64,000 nucleotides of DNA from Ignavibacteria bacterium (lineage in GTDB: Bacteria; Bacteroidota; Ignavibacteria; Kapaibacteriales; Kapaibacteriaceae). Below the pieces are notes generated by a model. That model was not told where the DNA came from, did not search any database, and was given only the letters and a program-made list of their open reading frames with translations. Shown here piece after piece: positions 54,870 to 63,417 of the stretch. The translations under genes were made by a program, and so were the position numbers. The stretch's first letter is position 1. Every line of letters begins with the position of its first letter. The DNA lies in NCBI GenBank assembly GCA_016707005.1, contig JADJIQ010000004.1, positions 372,001 to 436,000 on the forward strand. The letters are read 5' to 3'.

Positions 54870-55186
54870 GGCTTTGCTCCTCCGCTCTCTTTGCTGTTGC
54901 GTTGGCATTGAGGATCGCCACAATCGAGGGTACGCCGTACACCTTCCACTCCTGGTACTGGTTCATTGCTTCAAACGTCTGCCCTACTTCGGGGATTAAC
55001 TCGATGAGTTTCACGCACCGCATAACATCGGCGCGGTCACGAGGATGACTGTACCTGTACGGTTCGGCAAGCCCTAGGTAAGTGAGTAGTAGGAACGTCG
55101 ATGAAGTGCCAGCGTGATCGCTTATCAGGCCATGCAATGGCACGGCGGTACACGTCTTCACGGTGTTGTCTGTGGATCATTGCCAT
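54862..55186 (-). pseudogene. Element protein, unknown, frameshifted
   Basis: ATG 55186 gives AMIHRQHREDVYRRAIAWPDK; after one shift near 55110 the frame continues LGLAEPYRYSHPRDRADV and AMNQYQEWKVYGVPSIVAI to a stop at 54862. About 107 aa. It starts 3 bases after the upstream stop and overlaps the next start by 8 bases. No family was recognised. Confidence 0.5.
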
Positions 55187-55189
55187 GTC

Positions 55190-55497
55190 TCACCCGTCTC
55201 CTTTCACGGTCTCGATAGTGAGCATCACGTCACCGATGAATACGAAGTCCGCACCTTCGCGCATCATGTGACCGAAGTACCACGCCATCGCAGGGCTTAC
55301 TTTGCCAAGGTCGTTGGTGCGTGAAAATTCTTCCCAACCGTTCTCTCCCTTGACGTGTTCCACGAACACGGTATGGGTCGGCTGTAGTCGTTATGGTCGG
55401 TGTTGCGTTCTCAGTTGTTCGTTCTCCTTGAAATAGCGTCCATGAGCTTCCGTTTGCCCCAATCGTCGCCCGTAGTCGGCTACGTAGCAAGTGTCAT
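55190..55497 (-). pseudogene. Element protein, unknown, several shifts
   Basis: The C-terminal half reads well in one frame (ENGWEEFSRTNDLGK, AMAWYFGHMMREGADFVFIGD, MLTIETVKGDG, stop at 55190). The N-terminal half needs at least two shifts from ATG 55497 (ADYGRRLGQTEAHGRYF). About 100 aa, with an unknown function. It starts 11 bases after the preceding stop. Confidence 0.4.
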
Positions 55498-55507
55498 GGG
55501 GTGTTGA

Positions 55508-55742
55508 TTACTGGTCGCTATCAGCAGTCGATGAAACCACGCGGTTCCCGTCGGAGTCCTCGCGAGGATAGATGCTTCCTCTACCATCAATCGTCCAAGC
55601 TGATACTCGATGACGTTGAGGCTGTTTGATTGGGCGGGAGTAGTCGGTAGTCGGAATACGCAGATCCACACCCTGCCTCAATCGCTTTCTGATGAAGTAC
55701 AGATCAGGGCCGAGTCATGTTTGCTGTTTGTGTGAAGCTCAT
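55508..55742 (-). pseudogene. Element protein, unknown, one shift
   Basis: ATG 55742 overlaps the upstream stop (TGATG). Dropping one C from a run of three near codon 12 gives a clean 77 aa protein: SFTQTANMTRPDLYFIRKRL, then LRIPTTDYSRPI, WTIDGRGSIYPREDSDG and a stop at 55508. It is polar and acidic at the C-terminus. No family was recognised. Confidence 0.5.
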
Positions 55743-56211
55743 CAGACTGCCTCCTCGTGTGTCATGTCAAATGCTTGTTGCCATGTCGCGTCCGTGCGAC
55801 CCTTTGCCACTTCGCCCGTGAAGACGAACGAAGTTTTTATACGACCCGATAGAGATGTCCACGTAGAACCCTACGTCGAAGTAGTCCGTATAGATGTCAC
55901 TGTGGTCGTGGTTGCCTACATGGATAATCTCAAGGATGCGAAGGAGAATGTCAGGTCTCCCAAATGGCTTCCTCGTGGTATATCTACCCCGCCATCAGTG
56001 ACAATACGATGCCCGTTCTCTATTGCTGTTGCCAAGGGCTCACGTCCTTGTACGGTGTCTCCGCGTCGATGAACCTGTAGGGGGCTGAAACAATCGTGAC
56101 GTAGATCGTCGAGTGTCCCGTACACTTGTTCACCTTGAACTTGATGTTGGGAAACTCCGCTTTCAGGTCTCTGCGTACCTGCTCCATTTTCTCTTTGCTG
56201 ACGTATGCCAT
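55742..56211 (-). pseudogene. LPD29-like plasmid/phage protein, frameshifted
   Basis: It begins AYVSKEKMEQVRRDLKAEFP and FKVNKCTGHSTIYVTIV, and after shifts reads NHDHSDIYTDYFDVGFYVDISIGS and TWQQAFDMTHEEAV to a stop at 55742. The AYVSxxxK start together with a late SDxxTDYFDVxFYVDIxIG block resembles the large polyvalent protein-associated domain 29 (LPD29), found on mobile elements and of uncertain function. At least two shifts are needed. An AGGAG lies 8 bases upstream of ATG 56211, and the upstream gene ends in a TAATG overlap. Confidence 0.55.
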
Positions 56212-56874
56212 TACCGTACTCCTGTGAAACCAAAGCGGAGATTGTGGTGAACCCTTGGTGAACAGTCCCGTTGGGCATGATTGCGGACTTCTCTTCGCGT
56301 ACGTTGCCGTAGTACGTGTACCCTTTGCGGGAGACGTAGATCGTTAGAGTGTCGTCCGCTTGGAGTTGGTCAGACCCTACAACTGTGTACGGGCATTCCG
56401 TTTCATCCCCTTCCATGAGGACTGCGAATTGTGCGTAGGTCACGGGGATCACCACACTACCGATTGAACCGTCCTCCTTCACCACGTCAATACGTACGTC
56501 TGTGTAATGCGTTGGCTTGTGAGAGACCGAGAGCCCATGATGCCACACGCAACCGCTCACCCTCGAAAATGTCTCGCCCGTCTCGTTCCATTGCTCTACA
56601 AAGTGGAAGTACACGCAGTCGTCCGCGCAGTTTTCTTGTAGCCACTTCAGAGCGTTGTGGGCTTCTTGACCAAGGATCGTGATGTAGTCTGTGACCAAGA
56701 GAGTGATTCTCTTGTACTCGTCCGTCTTCTCATATCCAAGTGCTTCGGCAAGGTTAGGGTTTGCTTCCACATTTCAGGTTGGGCGTCGAACTCTCTGAGA
56801 AGTTGAGTATCGCCCCATGTGAAGAGCCCACTCACGTTTTTGAGAAGCCCTGCATTGATAAGTATTGCATTCAT
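56211..56874 (-). pseudogene. Element protein, unknown, about 220 aa
   Basis: From ATG 56874: NAILINAGLLKNVSGLFTWG and LLREFDAQPE, then a one-base shift near 56765 into NPNLAEALGYEKTDEYKRI, LQENCADDCVYFHFVEQWNE, VVIPVTYAQFAVLMEGDE and LTIYVSRKGYTYYGN. A second shift near the end gives LRFGFTGVR and a TAA overlapping the next ATG. No family was recognised. It is the largest protein of the leftward operon. Confidence 0.5.
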
Positions 56875-56915
56875 GGTCGTGTCTTTGTGTTGTTGGTAGT
56901 ATGTGAGTTGGTGGC

Positions 56916-57023
56916 TTACTTCTTCGTACGCTGTTTGTTGATGTACGCTGTATCCTTTCCGCAAAGGACTTTCGCGTTACCATCGTGGTACTGGCAAATG
57001 AGCGTGTCGAATACGTGGGGCAT
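56916..57023 (-). CDS. 35 aa small protein
   Basis: A short uninterrupted frame: PHVFDTLICQYHDGNAKVLC then a Lys-rich end (QRTKK). It has two cysteines. Its ATG overlaps a TAA that would end the upstream gene (TAATG), the coupling used elsewhere in this operon. Below usual gene-calling limits. Confidence 0.45.
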   Translation of the reverse strand: MPHVFDTLICQYHDGNAKVLCGKDTAYINKQRTKK

Positions 57024-57575
57024 TAGGGTTGGTCGTTATAGGATCAACCAACCGCATTTCCTGATAGCGATTGAGAACCACCATAGCGTGATGGTAATTC
57101 ATGCCGTCGATGTCGAGGGGGTCAGGAAACAACACGATGCAACCTTCACGGAGATTCATCGGCACGTATGTCTGTTGTTTCTTCGGCGGGAAGATCACGA
57201 CGTTTCGTTCCGCGATAATGTCGCGGATCGCTTCATCTTCGTCGAAGTGAATGTAGTCCCCTTCGTCCGAACGATAGAGACGTTCTGACCCTGTTCCGCA
57301 CACGGTCGCACGTTCCACGAATGCCCCTTCGTCATACTCATATTTCGGTCGGAACTCCAACACTGCACCATGAACCAAAAGATCGAGTTGCAAATCAATC
57401 TCCTTCTCGGTCAACGGTTCCTGTTTGTGGACAGGCTCGATGTTGAATACTACCGCCGTCTTGGTCTCCACAATCGCTTTCGGTCGGGGCGATTGTTGGG
57501 GATGGCTTCACTGCTTCCCCTTCGTTTGTGGGTTGCCTTTGCTTTTGGCTTCCCCTTTGTTGCTGTTGTAGTCAT
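57023..57575 (-). pseudogene. First gene of the leftward element operon, unknown
   Basis: The body is one clean frame from GTG 57471 (ETKTAVVFNIEPVHKQ, EKEIDLQLDLLVHGAVLEF, GDYIHFDEDEAIRDIIAER, CIVLFPDPLDIDGMNYHHAM). Upstream, ATG 57575 with a Lys-rich start (TTTATKGKPKAKAT) probably belongs to the same gene through a shift, and one at the 3' end would give the TAA overlapping the 35 aa gene. About 180 aa. No family was recognised; it is acidic, with a possible beta-rich core. Confidence 0.5.
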
Positions 57576-57899
57576 TTCTGACCCTTTGGAGTATGTGAGA
57601 AAATCCCGTCTGTTTACGTGTCTCGCTTCAGACGTAAAGCAAATATATAGGTATGACTACTAGCAAATGCAAACACTATTTTTGTACCTTATATATATAG
57701 ACTTACAGCACTACGGCATTTCTCCCCTAAAACTTACCCCTTGTTTACATACCTTTGTTTGTTTATGTTTGTATGTGTTCAAATAGAACATGTTTGTTTT
57801 ACTACTTGAGAGTTATTGGACGATGAAAAAGAAACGATGTCATGCGTCTAAAACGCGACGCTATTCTAGAGATCACGAAAGCGGAAGCCAGCCCCCTTA
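57576..57899. promoter_or_regulatory. AT-rich divergent control region of the element
   Basis: A 324 base gap without a convincing gene, much richer in A/T than its surroundings, lying between the two divergent operons. It holds a minus-strand TATATTTG (57640-57647) and plus-strand TATTTTTG (57677-57684), TACCTTTG (57750-57757) and TATGTTTG (57764-57771), all fitting TAnnTTTG. A TATATATATA stretch and an ACATAC/GTATGT inverted repeat around 57747-57776 could be operator or origin elements. A 25-codon frame at 57822 is too short to assert. Confidence 0.55.
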
Positions 57900-58252
57900 A
57901 TGGCGTACGTGTTCCTCGTAATCAACTACGACTTTGACCCGAAGGTTTTTCACGATCCCCATGTTGAGTTTCTCGATGTGATCGAGCAATCCTCACCCGA
58001 GGGTCGGGCTTCACGAATGGCAATAGCTGGTGAAGTGTTTGAAAAAGTCCGCACAACTAACAACACCCATTGCGTGATCGTTGTCCCTTCTGTGTTCGTG
58101 GACGGCGAAGCCGTAACTTCGTCTTCAAGACGATCCGCGATACACTCGCAGAACTGAACGGCATGGTCAACGAAACAGAACACTGTTTCCAATTCCCCGA
58201 CGACATCATGTACGACGACATGAACCCCCTCGCCGATGAACAGTATCGTTGA
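57900..58252 (+). pseudogene. First gene of the rightward element operon, unknown
   Basis: From ATG 57900: AYVFLVINYDFDPKVFHDP and IAGEVFEKVRTTNNTHCVIVV, then a one-base shift near 58115 into NFVFKTIRDTLAELNGMVNE and FPDDIMYDDMNPLADEQYR, with a stop at 58252. About 117 aa. It is acidic and not recognised. Confidence 0.5.
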
Positions 58253-58301
58253 CGGCAACGCCGACCACAACAACTCAATACTCACATACCATTGCGGAAC
58301 G

Positions 58302-58764
58302 ATGGAAACCACAGTCAGAGAACTCAAACCGTATCACACGGTCAAGATCAAAACGATCAATATTCTACGGGATTCAGCACCCGACTACCAAGGCAAGGAA
58401 CTGATCACGAACCCGAAGCAGATAGCTTCTATCGTTCGCAGGGTTGTTGCGCGATTTGGAAGACGTGGAACACTTTTTCGTGTTCCCAATGAATCAGCAA
58501 AACCGAATCCTTGGGGTTCACATTGTCACAAAGGGAACGGTCAACAGCGTCGATATACGACCGAGGGAAACGTTCCGTAGCGCGATTATGATGAATGCAA
58601 CTTCGATCATACTAGCCCACAACCACCCAAAGCGGAAAACTCGATCCGTCGCGGGAAGACATCGCGATCAGAAAGCAACTCGTAGAAGCGGGTAGAGTGG
58701 TCGATATTCGTGTCCTGACCACGTAATCGCGACACTATGGGACGACGCTTATGCCACTCTCTGA
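58302..58764 (+). pseudogene. radC: RadC/JAB-domain protein, frameshifted
   Basis: About 153 aa after three single-base corrections. The JAB metalloprotease-like core is recognisable: VEHFFVFPMNQQNRILGVH, TVNSVDIRPRETFRSAIMMN, then the metal site AHNHPSGKLDPSREDIAI (HxHPSG...D) and LVEAGRVVDIRVLDHVI. Compact RadC-like proteins of this length, lacking the N-terminal HhH domain, are common on plasmids, phages and integrative elements; their exact role is unknown. Breaks lie at an AAA run, a GG pair and near an AGGG. Confidence 0.75.
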
Positions 58765-58775
58765 ACAGGGCTGAT

Positions 58776-58994
58776 GTGAGAACGTACACGCGGGAATACA
58801 CGGCATATGCAACCTACAACGGACGTACGCCCGAAGCACAGTATGAACACGACCACGCCGAGGGCATGAGTGGGTTTATCATTTGGGTAAACAGCATGGT
58901 CGTCATGTTCAAACGAGACCACCCCGAAGCATTCGTTGGAAACTCGATCCACGACCACGATCTAAAACAAGCGTACTTCGAGGTCAAGCCGTAG
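58776..58994 (+). CDS. Small element protein, unknown (72 aa)
   Basis: A clean frame from GTG 58776: RTYTREYTAYATYNG, then MSGFIIWVNSMVVMFKRDHP and LKQAYFEVKP. It is short with one weakly hydrophobic stretch. An in-frame start at 58737 exists but lies inside the radC-like gene. The function is unknown. Confidence 0.5.
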   Translation: MRTYTREYTAYATYNGRTPEAQYEHDHAEGMSGFIIWVNSMVVMFKRDHPEAFVGNSIHDHDLKQAYFEVKP

Positions 58995-59086
58995 CAATGC
59001 GAATCCGTAGCGAGTAATAAGGGCAGGAGTTCTATGCTCAACACAACCCACACGAAACAACAACAAACACCAAAAAGGGCATAACA

Positions 59087-60304
59087 GTGGCAACGGCACT
59101 AGCACAACAAAACTCTGTAGCGGGTATTACACACAACGCAAAGAAGATCGTTCGACGTCTCACGGACGACATCAAAACAACAAGAGCTTACCACTGTTTG
59201 AACCCGTGCTACGTGCGGGGCTCAAGCGTCTCAAGGACGATTACACGGCACTCCAATGACGCACAGGACGCTATCGGCAACGCTTATTCCGCTCGGATCG
59301 TGAAAGCCCTGAAAGTCCTTGCGTTCCTACGATGGAGTCAAGACACCTTCGCGGGTCGGTGTTCTCAATATGTTAGCATCGAAGGGCAAACGGTTTCAGG
59401 CAAACGATCTCAATGACAACAACATCGCGGACGTGTTCCTAGCCATGAAGGATTGCACGTCGGACGAAGAGTATCGACCCGTAATGCACGGGATTCACTT
59501 GGAACAAGGCAACACGGCGAAGGAGACAATAGCCGTCACTACAAACGGCTTCATCCTTGCCTCGACGCTGTTCACGACCACAGACGATGCTATCGTCAAC
59601 CGTAACCCCGACGTTGTGAACGATCCGACGATCCAAGGGAGCAACACGGGGAACTATGACGTAACGAAACGCGGGGCATTGATCTACACAGAGACGATCA
59701 GCACACAATCGTTCCCCCCTTGGAGGAATGTCGTCCCGTCGTTCCCCCGTATGGCAGGGTTTAGCAAGCAATGGGCAAAGGGGGCAATGGTAGCTCTCGA
59801 CGTACAAAAGACGTTCATCCTCGACGTAGCCAAAGCCCTCCAAGCTATCGACCTTGTGAACTCGGCGGAGAAGCGTACAACGATCTCTATGCCGTGGTCT
59901 CTGCGTTCTGAACAAACACGGACACAGTTACCAACTACATCGAGATGCCCCCTATCGGATCGGTGTACCAACAGCACAGCACTGTCCCGATCGACCGTGG
60001 TAAGAGGAATCGTTCGTCAATGCCGACTTGCTACGGACGATCCTGAACATGTAGCACTCACTGGCGGGGTTCACGGAACTAGTCATTGACATCCGTTCCA
60101 AAATCGCAGGGCTCCACACTCTATCCTCTGGGAGGAAGCCAACAAGGTCTCCAGAGGCGTCCATCACCAACGGCACGGACAGAATCCTCGATATGGTTCT
60201 TGCTGATGCCTGTACGTAGCGACGTGGAGGACTTCCCAACACTCGACGAACTCGGTGTTGAGGGTACGATCATTGAAACAACAAAGGACAAGGTGAACGC
60301 ATGA
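59087..60304 (+). pseudogene. Sliding clamp (DnaN beta)-like protein, frameshifted
   Basis: From GTG 59087 to the TGA at 60304, about 405 aa, close to the 365-400 aa of DnaN. With several shifts, segments match the beta clamp in order: EEYRPVMHGIHLEQG and IAVTTNGFILAS (compare R-L-x-G-V and ATDGxRLA of domain 2), SFPPWRNVVP (compare YPDYRRVIP), FVNADLLRTIL (compare FNxxYLxDAL) and FLLMPVR (compare the C-terminal LMPMR). Beta clamps tether DNA polymerase. The reading after FVNADLLRTILNM contains an in-frame TAG (60052-60054). The N-terminal 100 residues do not look typical. The TGA overlaps the next ATG. Confidence 0.6.
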
Positions 60305-60540
60305 ACGAGAACACAGACAACGGCAAAGGGGGCGGTTTGCTACCGCCCCTTCCGCCTAGGCAATCGGGGATCATTGGGTACAGAGAACAACGTCTATGGG
60401 CGTTGGCTACGCTTGAGATTCTCCAACAACACGCACCGATGGACAAGGACGTAGAGGTTGCGCTTGAGATTCTCCGCACGACGGTATCACTCCAAGACCA
60501 CATCGACAAACTCATGGAGCAAATTGGAGAAGAAACTAAA
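60301..60540 (+). CDS. Element protein, unknown
   Basis: ATG 60301 overlaps the preceding stop (ATGA). It reads NENTDNGKGGGLLPPLPPR and then a helical part, EQRLWALATLEILQQHA and VEVALEILRTTVSLQDHIDK, probably ending near 60540; as written the frame continues to 60633 across the next gene. About 80 aa and not recognised. Confidence 0.45.
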
Positions 60541-60548
60541 GAGCGGGC

Positions 60549-60854
60549 GTGGCACAAGAAGTACGAGAGACAAAGTCGCGGGAACTGCAATTCAAACGGG
60601 ATCACTTCACCCTCGATGTTGACGACGTGGTGATCGTGAACTTCAACAAGACGATGAGTAGCGAAGCGGGGCAGGACACGAAGCGAGTGGTTCGTGTGAC
60701 ACCTACCCAAGCCGTCATTCAGATCGGTCAGAACAGCTACCTCCGCGTCAACCGCACTGCGCACAGAATCACGGCGGAACATAGTAAGGAGGATATTGGG
60801 CTGGTCTCGATGGAGAAAAGATGGACGAAGCGACGTACGGCGAACACAAGGTAA
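60549..60854 (+). CDS. Element protein, unknown
   Basis: From GTG 60549: AQEVRETKSRELQFKRDHFT, then LDVDDVVIVNFNKTM and VVRVTPTQAVIQIGQNSYLR, a beta-rich small protein. The last dozen codons as written (RWTKRRTANTR) overlap the next start and may be out of frame. The function is unknown. Confidence 0.45.
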   Translation: MAQEVRETKSRELQFKRDHFTLDVDDVVIVNFNKTMSSEAGQDTKRVVRVTPTQAVIQIGQNSYLRVNRTAHRITAEHSKEDIGLVSMEKRWTKRRTANTR

Positions 60855-60934
60855 TCGGTGAGGGGCTCCGCAGTTTGGCATCGGTCTCGATTGATTCAGT
60901 CTATTCACAACGCCAAAGACAAGGAGACACAACA

Positions 60935-61150
60935 ATGACAACGAATGAATACCATGCGATGGTCGAACGGGACAAAGAGCTGACCGTCCTCCGCGATCTT
61001 GTGAAGAGACAAGATGCGGTCATCAACTGACTTCTTGCCGAACGTCGGGCAATGCGTGTTGACAGAACTACCGGTGAACTCAATAACGTCCTGCTCGACT
61101 ACGTTGCCTGCGAAACGGCGTTACGTGGACAAGGAAGGAGACGGCAATAG
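60935..61150 (+). pseudogene. Small helical element protein interrupted by TGA
   Basis: ATG 60935 has AAGGAG 9 bases upstream. It reads TTNEYHAMVERDKELTVLRD and LVKRQDAVIN, meets TGA at 61028-61030, and continues in the same frame LLAERRAMRVDRTTGELNNV to TAG at 61148. Both sides read as one heptad-like helical protein of about 70 aa, so the TGA may be a TGG, a mutation or an error. An in-frame ATG at 60821 offers a longer start. Confidence 0.45.
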
Positions 61151-61375
61151 GTAAGTACATACTCCCCCGACGGCTGGTTCGACATCGAGACAGCCCCTAT
61201 CAGTAATCAACGTAGACGTTCTCACGGTAGGGGTTACACGGCAACTGTGTTCCACGCAAACGCGGATCACATAGCCTGTCCGGGATTACGCTGGCTGGCA
61301 ACCGTCACACCCTCGAACCGGTCCGTACGCAGTTGGAACATATGGCGGAGGGCGATTGCAGCACGGGTAAGGTGA
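61151..61375 (+). pseudogene. Element protein fragment with GWFDIETAP motif
   Basis: One frame reads YSPDGWFDIETAPISNQ, like the W-x-x-IETAP start of several small phage proteins, then drifts; a shifted frame reads on as VLTVGVTRQLCST. No good start codon is present at the left end, so this looks like a broken gene. The function is unknown. Confidence 0.3.
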
Positions 61376-61446
61376 TGCGGGGTGAAGACGACGCCCCAAT
61401 CTCTCAGTCAAGGCACAGACGAAACAGGCAACTCCTAGGAAGTAAA

Positions 61447-61578
61447 ATGCTCGGCCTCGTTCACAGGGTTGAACTCGAGGCGGGCATGACCGTCTATGAT
61501 GCTAGATTCCACAGGGACGAAAAAGATACAATCGGTCGCGCATGGACAACGGCGGTACGGCCGATTGTAAGACTATGA
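61447..61578 (+). CDS. 43 aa small element protein
   Basis: ATG 61447 has TAGGAAG 5 bases upstream and reads LGLVHRVELEAGMTVYDARF, ending in an ATGA overlap with the next gene. It is short but has a ribosome site and coupling consistent with a real gene. Not recognised. Confidence 0.4.
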   Translation: MLGLVHRVELEAGMTVYDARFHRDEKDTIGRAWTTAVRPIVRL

Positions 61579-61912
61579 ACACTACACTCACATACGCGCG
61601 GAACAAGGCGATACCAACGCCACTATTCAAGCTCAGCACGAGTAGGCTCACATTATCGGGTTGCGGGTTATTACGATGCCACCCGAACGTGAGGTCAACA
61701 CACACAGAAAGGACAGAAATACTCGACATGATCCGCGACACGTACAGGCACAAGTGGAACGGTGTTCTGCTGCCGATGCGTATGGGTTCCGACTAGTTCG
61801 CCACAACAGCGGGAACGACCTTTACCTTGTGAGCAATGGGGACGAAGAATGGATCGCTTCCCTCGTGGGGTTTGCCACTGACGTAGAGGTGGATCACCAT
61901 GTCACGCGCTAA
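61575..61912 (+). pseudogene. Element protein, unknown, frameshifted
   Basis: From ATG 61575: NTTLTYARNKAIPTPLFK, ERTEILDMIRDTYRHKWNGV; after one shift near 61775, FRLVRHNSGNDLYLVSNGDE and WIASLVGFATDVEVDHHV, with a stop at 61912. About 112 aa. The function is unknown. Confidence 0.45.
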
Positions 61913-62122
61913 CAAGAACTGCCCTTGTTGCGGAAGTCCCGACGGGGCTCTCACGGGGATTTACCACAACAATCGACAGATAGGTGCCGATCATGGGACC
62001 GGTACCAAGACCACGGACGGCGAGACTTCAAGCCGACCCTTCCCAAAAACAAGTCAACAAAACCACTCCACATCCACAAAGGAACGGACGCAAAAACATC
62101 ATACTCATCATTGCCCTCGTAG
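61899..62122 (+). pseudogene. Small Cys-containing element protein, frameshifted
   Basis: ATG 61899 overlaps the previous gene and reads SRANKNCPCCGSPDGALTG, a CxxC pair suggesting a half zinc ribbon. A shift near 62000 leads to RYQDHGRRDFKPTLPKNKST and a stop at 62122. About 74 aa. The function is unknown. Confidence 0.4.
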
Positions 62123-62575
62123 TCTCTACCTACACGGCACACGCCCAAGGCGTGATCGACAACCTCCTCGAAGGCAACTGCGACGATCTAACCCTCGTCG
62201 CTACCCTCGGTGACTCACGGCGCGTCGTTACCTACAAGATGGGTAACAACTACACGAAGCCGAGTGAAGTAACCAGGAGGACAGCCCAAGCGTGTCGTAC
62301 GCTACCGACAACGCTGCTGATCTCCGTCGTAGCATTCGACGAACTCGGCACTGCCGAAGACGGTAACCCTCTACATCGAATATGAGTCAAAGAGCAAGGC
62401 CGACAAAGCGATAGTTGCCGTCAACAGCAAGCTCGGTGAGAACTACGAGAGGGAGAGTGCTGGCTTCCACATGAAAGAGTGTGGGAAGGACGAGACGATC
62501 ACCGCCAAGGCGACAACCGTGAAGCTCGGCAATAGCTGGTACATATCCCTCATGCTGTCTAGGAAGGAATCGTGA
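62080..62575 (+). pseudogene. Exported element protein, frameshifted
   Basis: A signal peptide is clear (KNIILIIALVVSTYTAHAQG) but no start codon is in place; an ATG seems to be damaged near 62,090. The frame continues DDLTLVATLGDSRRVVTYKM, and after a shift near 62360 reads TVTLYIEYESKSKADKAIVA and SWYISLMLSRKES, stopping in TGATG with the next gene. About 160 aa. An exported protein of unknown role on the element. Confidence 0.5.
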
Positions 62576-63054
62576 TGGCAAAGTCTGTAACCGAAATACT
62601 TGAAGCGATTAGCGTCCTTCGTGGAGCCGTAGAGTCAACACTGTCCGACGACGACCTCGCAGTGATGGGCGAACAGATGCCGACCTACACGCTACGCCGT
62701 GAAGCCCTCGACACGCTGAAAAACGCTTGCCTGTGGCGATGCACCGTTCAGGTCAATCTCTCCGTCGGAGAAGACGAAGGCAATGACGACGATAACACCG
62801 TGTTCATCAACGGGAAGCGGATCGCGAACGTTGTGACCGAAGACGGCGATTCGTGGTGCTACGCTCTCACCATTGGCATCCGCACGGCAATCACCCTTGG
62901 TGTTGGGTTAGCCGTCAACGTGGCCTACATCAGCATCGACGACAACAACTTGGGAGCCCAAGGTCTGTTCTTCATCAACGAGGACGTACTTGCCAAGAGT
63001 GAGAAACACGCGGAAGAGTACGCGACGGTAATGGTTGAAGGGCTGATCGACTAA
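62575..63054 (+). CDS. Element protein, unknown (159 aa)
   Basis: A clean frame from ATG 62575: AKSVTEILEAISVLRGAVES, YTLRREALDTLKNACLW, VNLSVGEDEGNDDDNTVFI, then a hydrophobic stretch IRTAITLGVGLAVNVAYISI. It is very acidic. No family was recognised. It is one of the few genes here with no apparent break. Confidence 0.6.
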   Translation: MAKSVTEILEAISVLRGAVESTLSDDDLAVMGEQMPTYTLRREALDTLKNACLWRCTVQVNLSVGEDEGNDDDNTVFINGKRIANVVTEDGDSWCYALTIGIRTAITLGVGLAVNVAYISIDDNNLGAQGLFFINEDVLAKSEKHAEEYATVMVEGLID

Positions 63055-63141
63055 GTGGTATCGCAATGAGACCTACTGGATGTCGAAGGACGAAGGACTC
63101 GCCCTTGCAAAAAGTACGCACCAAAGAAGAATGGAACAACA

Positions 63142-63417
63142 ATGCCACTACCTGAAATCAACGACATCGTGCAGGTCAACCCACAACACCCAATGTTCGG
63201 CGGTTGTCTCTTCGTCGTCACGGAAGTGATGGAGCGGAAGATACTTGCCTACACGCAGGGGTTCAACCAAGGCGGTCAAGCGTACCTCCTCATCAAACAC
63301 GGCGACTACGAACCAACTGGCGGGAAAGCCCCGTGGGTTGTACGCAATGATGACAGGGGCGATGACGTGCCAACAACAAACACCGAAGTAAGGAAACACG
63401 CAAGAGAGGGATTCTAA
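63142..63417 (+). CDS. Phage-type small protein (91 aa), unknown
   Basis: A clean frame: PLPEINDIVQVNPQHPMFGG, CLFVVTEVMERKILAY, QAYLLIKHGDYEPTGGKAPW. The I-V-Q-V-NP-x-HPMFGG start followed by a W near the end resembles a family of small phage proteins of unknown role. The TAA overlaps the next ATG (TAATG). The 87 bases before it hold a frame reading KWYRNETYWMSKDEGLALAK without a clear start. Confidence 0.6.
   Translation: MPLPEINDIVQVNPQHPMFGGCLFVVTEVMERKILAYTQGFNQGGQAYLLIKHGDYEPTGGKAPWVVRNDDRGDDVPTTNTEVRKHAREGF

Noticed and set aside
61028..61030. Selenocysteine at TGA
   Set aside because: No obvious SECIS-like hairpin follows and the local protein is not of a redox family.
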